From positions 6,047,001 to 6,111,000 of the forward strand of contig NC_068976.1 of assembly GCF_016808095.1 (NCBI RefSeq): a stretch of DNA of 64,000 nt. The letters are read 5' to 3'. This document shows, in pieces, positions 14,001 through 23,000 of this stretch. The stretch is from Vigna angularis (lineage: Eukaryota; Streptophyta; Magnoliopsida; Fabales; Fabaceae). A program made the position numbers and the translations under genes. Within the stretch, counting starts at the first letter, position 1. Every line of letters begins with the position of its first letter. The notes under the pieces are model-generated. The model had not been told where the DNA came from and made no database searches. It saw nothing but the letters and a program-made list of their open reading frames with translations.

Positions 14001-17000
14001 TTAACTCAAGCAACCAGTTGGCAGACATATTCACCAAGTCCTTACGAGGACTTAGAATTGGCTATCTTTGTAACAAGCTTGGAACATATGATTTATATGC
14101 TCCAGCTTGAGGGGGAGTGTTAGATGTTAAGTTGTGTGTTTATGTTAATTGGGCTTAGCCCATTTTGTATTTAGGGTTTAACCCTTATCTTACATTATAA
14201 ATAAACTACCCTATGTGTATGCTAAACACATAAGGGAGATTTCTCCTAATCTTCTCTACTATTTAATACCAACAAAACAAATTCACTTTCAATCACAAGA
14301 GAACTATGTAGGGTATGACTACTTGTACAGAAGTGTTAACACTTCCCTATTCACAAGGCCACACACATAAAAGACATGACATTGAATTAAAATAATTCAT
14401 TCAAACTACTGATACAGAATATTGTGTGCATAAGTGGAACTAAACAGCATACTTTCATAGTTTGTTCAATCATAGGGAAGGCTTGTTCCTCCAACAATTT
14501 TTCAAGTAACTTAAACACACTATTATCTTTAATTTGGTTTAACTTATGCAGACACTCTTCAGCTTTGTGAGAATCCGGGAAGAATGCTGCCATTTTTGTA
14601 AACATGCTATCAATCTTCTTCTGCATTTCTTCAGGACAAATTTCCTGAAAAAAGTTACCGAGCTCCATTATTATCGAGCTAGCAAATCACAGGTAGAATA
14701 CATAAAAATGACCATATGTTATGCTGATTCCATCATACAATTTCTTATCTATTAATTACCAATTGGGGAAAAGATACTCTTTCAGTAAAAAAAATTAGTT
14801 TAAAATTGAGTGAATAAATTTAATACATAAGATGAGCAGTGTTGTAATTTGAGATAATATCTTTAGAATCTTCCTAATTAGAGGAAATAGATATATAATC
14901 TTTTATTTTATTTTACTTTCCTAGTTTCCCTATTTCCCTTTTTAGGAGAATTAGATTATTATAAATATAGGGTATCAGAATGTATTTTTTGATGATTGAG
15001 AATAATAAATCACTCTTATTTTCCACTTGGTATCAGAGCTTGTCTGATCCGCTTCCACTGTCTTTGTTGACTGCCAGCGGCCAGCGGCCGGCCGCCATGG
15101 CCGCCGACGGTCCCTAAAAGTCTCTTCTTTAACATGTGTTTTTAATGGGCTCCAATTGCCCTAGTCAAGTTCTGCTTAGAATTCTGGCCTTTCTCCAATA
15201 TTACCAAATACATTTTTTTTTATAACAGCTACACACAGTTGTGTTGTGCTTCCATAATCTGGCCTAGCTATAAGCTATACTTCCAGTTAAAATCTGACCT
15301 AGCTATAAGCTATACTTCCAGTTAAAATCTGACCTAGCTATAAGCTATACTTCCAGAGTTCAATCTGACCTAGCTATAAGCTATACTTCCAGAGATTTTA
15401 ATCTGACCTAGCTATATGCTATACTTCCAGAATTTATCTCAGAATTTATCACAGAATGGGTATTTTAAGTGATGCCCAATCCTTTTTTTGGCATTCTCAT
15501 TGGCTGCCAATAAAAGACCGAAAGTCTCTTCTTCTGGGAACCATGAAAGGCAACTGACTTCACTGTTAATTCCACTGTGCAATGTTGCTCTCCGCCGTCT
15601 ACCCCTGTCTGCCGCCGGCCACCGTCGCAGTTTCGACTGGTGACCAGCAGATCTGGATCGTCTCTTCGAGCGACGGCCAATCGCATCGGTTTCGATGGCT
15701 ACTTCTCATTCACACGCCGCCACGAGCGCCAAATCAGTCCGATAGTCGCCGCCACCGCCGCCGTCATTTTCTCCGGCGAAAATAAGGGTTGGGTGCGTGC
15801 GCCTCAAGGAGCGCGACTCAACCCTCGTAATCCACCTCCCAGAAGCCTCCGCACGCGCCGCCTTTATTCAGCTGGTCTCAGGTGCGTGTTTGTCACACGC
15901 CACCCTCCTGGTGTCGGAATCACACCGCGCCGCTGCCGGTCGTGTCGCCGGACCTCCATCTCTGTAATTTGCTCCTTCTGATATGTCACTTTATGACCCG
16001 TTCTCTCGACAGGGAGACCTCTTTCGACGCCATCGCGTCAGTTCTTTCCTCTCCATTACGAAGGGTTCTCTACCTCTCCATTCGTTTCTGTTTCTCGAGC
16101 AACAGTGCTTCGTTCCGCTGCTACCACAATCGGCGTCGGCGCAGTCAGTCGCCATCGCGGCAGTCAGTTGTTGCAACCTCTGCAATTTTTCGCTGCCGGC
16201 TGTTTACCGTGAGGGGAAATATTTTTCAGCCCCTGTAGAGAACTTCCTTCTTGGGCTAGAGTTTAGCCCGTACTTCTTGTGATACAGTTTAAGTATCACC
16301 ATTTAGGAGTAGTCCAGCAGAGAACTTTGGACCTCCAACCTGTCTTTGGCCTTTTGATGCCATCATAAGTCCCAATCTTTGGTGTTTTTGGTTTCTGCCA
16401 ATGCCTTGTTGTAACAGCTCACTGAGAGTTGTTCTAATGCCTTGTTGTAACAGCTCACTGAGAGTTGTTCTATGAGACCGCCCGCTGATTTGGCTCATTC
16501 GATGTTAGGGGTTTCAGATTTGTCCCCAAGTACGGATCGGTTCTCACCAGTTCTTCCACCTTCACGTTCTGTCATTGACGTGCATATGCCGTTCAGTCGT
16601 GAGGGGAAGAAAAGTTTCAGCCGATGTAGGGTGGTTAAGTCCCTACAGGTTTGTTGTTGTTAGCCACTGCAGGGCAGTTCAGTTCCTGTAGGTTTGTTGT
16701 TGTTCAGGACAGTTAAGTCCCTGAAGGTTTGTTGCTGTTCAGGACAGTAAAGTCCTTGAAGGGTCGTTGTTGTTAGGGCAGTTAAGTCCCTAAAGGTTAG
16801 GATAGTGAAGTCCTTGAAGGTTCGTTGTTGTTAGGGCAGTTAAGTCCCTAAAGGTTAGGACAGTGAAGTCCTTGAAGGTTCGTTTTTGTTAGGGCAGTTA
16901 AGTCCCTAAAGGTTCGTTGTTGTTAGGGCAATTAAGTCCCTAAAGGTTCATTGTTGTTCAGGGTGGTTAAGTCCCTACAGGTTTGTGGCTGTTAGCCTTT

Positions 17001-20000
17001 GCAGGCCTCCCATCTGTTACTCATGGAAATCAAGTTCTTGAAGTTCACTACTGATGGTAATCCAGTTCCTGGAGCTTTGTTGTTGTTTGCCACTGGAGGC
17101 CCTTCATCTGTTCTTGTAGTTTGTTGTTGTTTGCTGCTGCAAGTCATCATCCATTTTTGATGGAAATCTCTCTCATCCATTGTTGTCCAAGTTGATGTTT
17201 CATGGTGTTAGTTCGCTCTCGTCCATTGCTGTCCAAGTTGAAGTTTCATTGTGCTAGTTCGCTCTTGTCCATTGTTGTCCAAGTTGAAGTTTCATGGTGC
17301 AAGTTCACGGTTGTCCATTGTTGTCCATTATTCTCCATATGATGCTGAGGAGTCTCTTGGGCTACATTTGTTTGTGTGTGCAATTTGGTTTATTGACATT
17401 ATCTCTGATTGGGTTTGTCTATTCCAAGCTTGGTTCATACAATCTTGTATGATCCAGCTTGAGGGGGAGTGTTGTAATTTGAGATAATATCTTTAGAATT
17501 TTCCTAATTAGAGGAAATAGATATATAATCTTTTATTTTATTTTACTTTCCTAGTTTCCCTATTTCCCTTTTTAGGAGAATTAGATTATTACAAATAGAG
17601 GGTATCAGAATGTATTTTTTGATGATTGAGAATAATAAATCACTCTTATTTTCCACTAGCAGTTTTTCATGGTTGAAATTCAATGAAATGCACAAGTTGA
17701 ACCTTTATTATACCTCGAGAGTTGTGACTCTCACACTATAAAGAGAACCATTGCAAACAAGTTCCACGCTAGCTAAAAATATGATCAGAATATTCTTTAT
17801 ATGGTTAGGGAAATCCACCTTCCTTAGGCTAGTTGCAAAAAGTAAATATGGTTCTATTTGTTCGTAATATCATTATAAAGTCTTTACGAGAGGTAATCCT
17901 ACAGTTACTGTTAGATAACTTGTTTCCGATAATATTCTAAACAAGAAAGACGACTGGCAAACAAGCAAGTACTACAATAGGTCCAAACATAAAGTTGGGA
18001 AGTGTAGGGGAGGATATTGTAGTAGACAAAGAAATGTATAAAAGACTTGTTGGAAGACTTATTCACTTATCTAAAACTAGGCTAAACATTGCTTTTGTTA
18101 TGAATCTAGTAAGCCAATTTATGCACCAACCAAAGGAGGCTCCTTTACAAGCAGCTCTTAAAATGTTTAGTATTTAAAAGGAGCTCAAGAAAGAGGAATT
18201 TTATTTAAACAAACAAGAGTGTAAGTCTTGAAGCATATATAGATGCAGAGTATGCAAGGTCAGTGGTGGATAGGAGATCAACTATTGGATATTGCACCTT
18301 CTTGGTGGAAACCTAGTGACTTAGAGAAGCAAAATACAAATGTAGTAGCCAAATCAAGTGCTAAAGTAGAATTTCAAACAATGGTCTAAGGAATATGTAA
18401 ACTTTTGTGGCTGAAGATTATATTGGAAGACCTGAAGATAAAGTGGGATGAACTTATGAAGTTTTATTGTAATAACAAATTTGCGATTGGTATAGCCCAT
18501 AATATAATGCAGCATGAAAAAACAGAACATATTGAGGTGGACTAACATTTTATAAAGGAAAAGCTAGACACTGCTTGATTTGCACCCCATATATGTCCAC
18601 TCAAAATCAACTTGCACACATACTCACCAAAGTGTTGAAATGCATTAACTTGGAAAGAATTATATCCAAACTGGGAATGGATAACACTTATTCACCAGCT
18701 AGAGGGGAAGTGTCAAAACCATGTTGCTCATTATGTATTTTAGTAAGTTTCTTATTTTATCATGGCTATAAATTTATTCTTTATTACAGGTCTATCTTGT
18801 TATTAATACTAGGATTATGTACTTAAAAACCATCCCATAATTACAAGGTCCAACGGTCTCATATATTTATAGCTCTCTATATTTCCTAAAATAACTAGCA
18901 GGCTCATATATTTATAGGTCCAACGGTCTCATTATTGAAATATAAAAGCAATATATTATTCTTTCTAAATTTGAGAGTTACTTCCAAGACCATCACTCTA
19001 AAACTACAAGTGGCAAGCCTCTACTCCATTTCATAAAATATTATAGTAACAAACTGTTGGAAGTCCCACATCTGGATCGGTTCTGATGCTGCTGGTGCAG
19101 GACGTGCGGCAGCACATACTGGTGGTGATGGAAAGGCATGTACGGCAGCGACGGCGGCTGACTGTAGCGGTGGCGGCTGACTGCAGCAGTGGCTCCCGAT
19201 GCAGTATCCAGCGGCCATGGTAATGCCACACCACATGTTGCCTCCATAGCACTACGCGCCGCTGCCATACATGCCTTTCCATCACCACCAGTACGCGCCG
19301 CCGCACGTCCCGCACCAGCAGCATCAGAACGGATCCAACGACGAGAACAAAACCGTCTGGATCGGCGATTTGCATCACTGGATGGACGAAAACTATCTCC
19401 ATCGTTGTTTGCAAACTGGCCTATCAGAGGGTTACGGATTTGTGGAGTTCTATTCACATGCTACGACAAGGGTTCAGATAATGTTCCTGACCTTTCTATT
19501 TTTGTAGGAGATTTAGCTGCAGATGTTACAGATAGTTTGTTGCATGAAACTTTTGCTAGTGTGTTTCCTTCTGTTAAAGCTGCAAAAGTTGTTTTTGATG
19601 CCAATACTGGCCATTCAAAGGGCTATGGTTTCGTCAGGTTTGGCGATGACAGTGAAAGGTGAGCCACTGCTGTGGCCGCGCCATATTAGAAAGTGGGTTT
19701 TAAGCCTAACTCAACCCCACAAAACCGGCTGGTAGGGTGAGGTTTGCACCCACTTATAAACTATGAATTGACCTTATCTCTAGTCGATGTGGGACTTCCA
19801 ACACAAACCCTCTGTTTTCTAGTCCCTAATCTGTCACTCTTAGATTACAAAAAGCAAGCCTTGGTCTCTACCCACCCCTCATTAATAATTAGTTTAATTT
19901 TATGTATTCCATATTATCAGCAATATATTAACTTAATCAAGAATTTCACCTATTTCTATCCAACAAAAAACAACTAAAAGGTGACCTTGTTATGAGTAAA

Positions 20001-23000
20001 TGAACCGACTTTTAATTTTACCTTCATTTTCTTCTTCATAGCCAAATAGTTTTTCATTTCATTTTGGAACCTGAAAAGAAAGGAACAATTTGTAAACAAT
20101 ACTCTGTTTTGATCCTGTTCACAACGTGTTGGTATTGGTACCTTCTCTTTTGAGCCAAAATAGTATCCAGTGCCTTTTCATGAGGAAAACTGAAAACAGA
20201 AAACATGTGTATCCAATGGTTTGTCCTTTCTTCAATAGGAAGCTCTTCTGGGAATAGATCATCGGCAAGAACAAATTCCATGTTCTGGAACCTAATTTAA
20301 TGAAAAATAACCTTTACTTCTAACAAGAAAACTCTAATTTTGAATCAACTAGCAATCTTGAATTCCTAAACTGACCTGAACTCCTTACAATCTTTATCAT
20401 AGCACAGCAACATAATTTTACAGGGAATCTCTTCAAAGTGATTACTAATTTTCATGCTACCTTCATAACATTTCTTGCAGTAATCTTGATATACCCTTAT
20501 CAACTTTTGCAAGGCACTCTTTCTAACAGTTATCTGTAAAAGAATTATAAAATGTTAGGAATTCTGCATTGTCACTATTTTTTCCTTCAGCAAGCAAACA
20601 AAACTCAACAGCACATGCCTTTATATCCCGGAGTCTTTCAGAAACTTGAGATAGTAATTTGGATGAAACAAGTTTCAGGTTTGAACTAAAAATATCACAG
20701 GCAACAAACACTGCCTGCTTTCTCACTTGTTCATCAGAGTCTAATAATCTATCTTCAATAGAAGCTGCTCAGTTGGACAAAATTATTAGGACATTTGAAT
20801 ATTGAATATGAAACCCAACAAGGTAATATCAATGACCAATATTTATCAAAGAGCTTACTCATAATTTCACGTGATTCTGTGCCATCATAGGGATTTGCTA
20901 AATAAAAAACTTTAGCACATTGTAGAGCACTAATCCTAACATCCACAGATTTATCCGAAAATCTTTTCAAAAACTCCACAAAAAGTTCGGGATACTTCTG
21001 AGCAACACGATGTTGAACCGCAAAAAGCTTACCCACCAAATTCACAGCTTTTATCCTAGCATCAACCTCATCAGCCTATAAAGTAAAATGCAAATACAGT
21101 CAAAGAAAGTAAGAATATCAATACAGTTAAAAAAACGAAAAAAACAAAATGGGCATTTAGAAAATAAAGGATTTCATCAAACAACTAGTTTCATCTTATG
21201 CAAAATTCAAAATATTAATTAAAGGTGTGTACCGATAATTCTTTAATTAAACTTGGGATGACAGACAGAAGCATCTCAGGCGCACACTCAAAAACTTTTG
21301 AGAAAATTTCATAGTAATATTGTTTAAGCCCACTGCCCATAGCATCTCTGTCGTGTATACAAGAAGCTAAAAACCCACAAGCTACGAGGTTTAGCTCATC
21401 CTCTTGTGCACAAGTTTTGATGACTGATGCAGCAAGGTTTTCAGCAGCAAAATTTCCATCCTGCCATTCAACTGGAGTTAGATTTTGAAAAAGTTTGGCT
21501 TCAAACCCAAAACATCTGAATAGACAAAACAAAAACTCAATATCTAAGCGTGACTATTACTACATAATTATGAATAATGATACTCCCAGCAATTAAAGTG
21601 GAAATCAAATTGCTCAAATTATTTGCATCAGACCTTACAAACAAAAGCAAACCAAATTAGAAGCTTTAAACATAATATACACTAAGCAAGACTAAACAAA
21701 ACAATGAAGCACAGTGTTTTCTGGAAATAGTCATATTCTAGTGCACAAAAAAGGGAATAAATGAAATTGCATCACACTCGGTATTTGATTTTTAATTACA
21801 AAGCTCATTTGTGTATTTCCATGAAAAAAAAATAGAAAATACATACATTAACTAAGATTAGAAGAATTAAAAAAAAAATCATACCCCTTTTTGCTTAACA
21901 AGATTTAGTAAAACCACTCCTAATAGTTGCTGAAAAGCCTCCTCACTCTCATACAAAATGTTTATCATTATAGAAGTCATGGCACTAATGAGAAGCTGTT
22001 CATCTCTGCAAAAAGGGTGAAGTGGGTTAGGTGTCATTAATTCTACCAATAAATCAACAATCAAAATCGAATTGCATATTTCTGCAATTATTAAGGAATG
22101 GCTGCTGCACAAGAAATTATAAACTACAACCTCCCAAGTCCCACCGACTGTTGTATTACATAACTTAAACATTTAGGACAAATGGATGATATAAATAATC
22201 CTTTATAAGCTAAAAACCTAACAGTGTACGTATACATAGACCTTTGGTGAATCTAAAATAAGCTAATACAATTTTTCCCCAATTAGATAATAAGCCCAGA
22301 AATACAGTAAAGCGGCCAAGCACAAAGAGGGAGGAGATTGATCTCAAGTTCAACCTCACAACTGAGAAGAAAATATTGAACATCTCAAGAACTAGGTCCA
22401 GGCAGTTAATCTCCAGCATTATCACACAACACTTCAGTTGAGCCATTATCTCCAATACTTTAACCCTTTTTGAAAAGAATGGACTTGCAGTATCAGCTAG
22501 ATCCTCAAACAAATTAATGATAAGTGTAAATACATCCTGAAATAAAAATACATCTGCAGTCAGCGTAACAATTAAACTATATAATTCAAGCACTCAATAA
22601 GCACAAAAGGATAAAATAACAACTACACATATTTCAACTATGCAACACGCATAATGGATACCCTCAAATGCTTGTCTTCAAAAGGCGGTTCAGGTGCCAT
22701 AAGTCTAAAGAGCTCGGTGACACACATAGCAACCAGAAGTCTAACTTCCTTATCAGCATGTTGAAGCAGACCACCACAAACCACAGCATTTGACAGGGGC
22801 TTCAAAGCATGTTCTTGTTTCTTTGCAGCTTGTAATTCCTTGGCCGTCCGCGGTTGAGGAGACTGTTTTATCTGAGACAGAGTATTTGCAGCTTTCTGCA
22901 CAGCAGCAAAATAATAATAATAATAATTTGTTTAGCTTACCAGCGTGTAAGGTAACCAACACTCACTGGAAAACATTTTAGAGACGAAACTGAAATCGAT

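Larger units (their letters stand above)
14840..17657 (+). mobile_element. Non-autonomous LTR retrotransposon with no coding region, TG...CT ends
   Basis: Two 188-bp LTRs (14840-15027 and 17470-17657) differ at three positions by eye. They are flanked by a perfect 5-bp duplication, agcag (14835-14839 and 17658-17662). The primer-binding site tggtatcagagc starts immediately after the 5' LTR, and the purine tract cttgagggggag ends right before the 3' LTR. LTRs start TGTTG and end CCACT, a non-canonical TG...CT pair fixed by the duplication and the primer site. The 2442-bp interior has no gag or pol similarity, only GC-rich leader-like sequence and three sets of tandem repeats. The LTR matches that of the broken Copia at 6997-7185, the likely source of proteins in trans. 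It lies in a PDS5 intron, antisense to the gene. Confidence 0.92.
19055..19803. mobile_element. Small element with inverted ends carrying RBP45/47-type gene pieces
   Basis: The ends are an 18-bp inverted repeat (TGTTGGAAGTCCCACATC) flanked by a perfect 5-bp duplication, caaac (19050-19054 and 19804-19808). The right 118 bp (19686-19803), read on the minus strand, is a terminal repeat that I recognise as common in plant genomes. Its usual LTR-type order is ttggaagtcccacatcga, gtgggtgcaaacctcaccc, then taggcttaaaacccac. The interior holds pieces of an RNA-binding-protein gene, described separately. TG...CA ends with a 5-bp duplication suit an LTR-type integrase. Inverted 18-bp ends are unusual for that, so the class is unsettled. 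Confidence 0.8.

Noticed and set aside
15465..16663. Open frames inside the coding-free LTR element
   Set aside because: GC-rich leader-like sequence; the frames overlap each other in different registers and have no retroelement or host domain.
19189..19662. A functional RNA-binding-protein gene
   Set aside because: RRM1 is truncated internally, the pieces are in two frames and the whole lies inside an element with target duplications.
21461..21515. Extension of PDS5 exon 5 to an upstream acceptor (21515)
   Set aside because: That acceptor breaks the frame with the previous exon; the ggcag acceptor ending at 21461 restores phase and family similarity.
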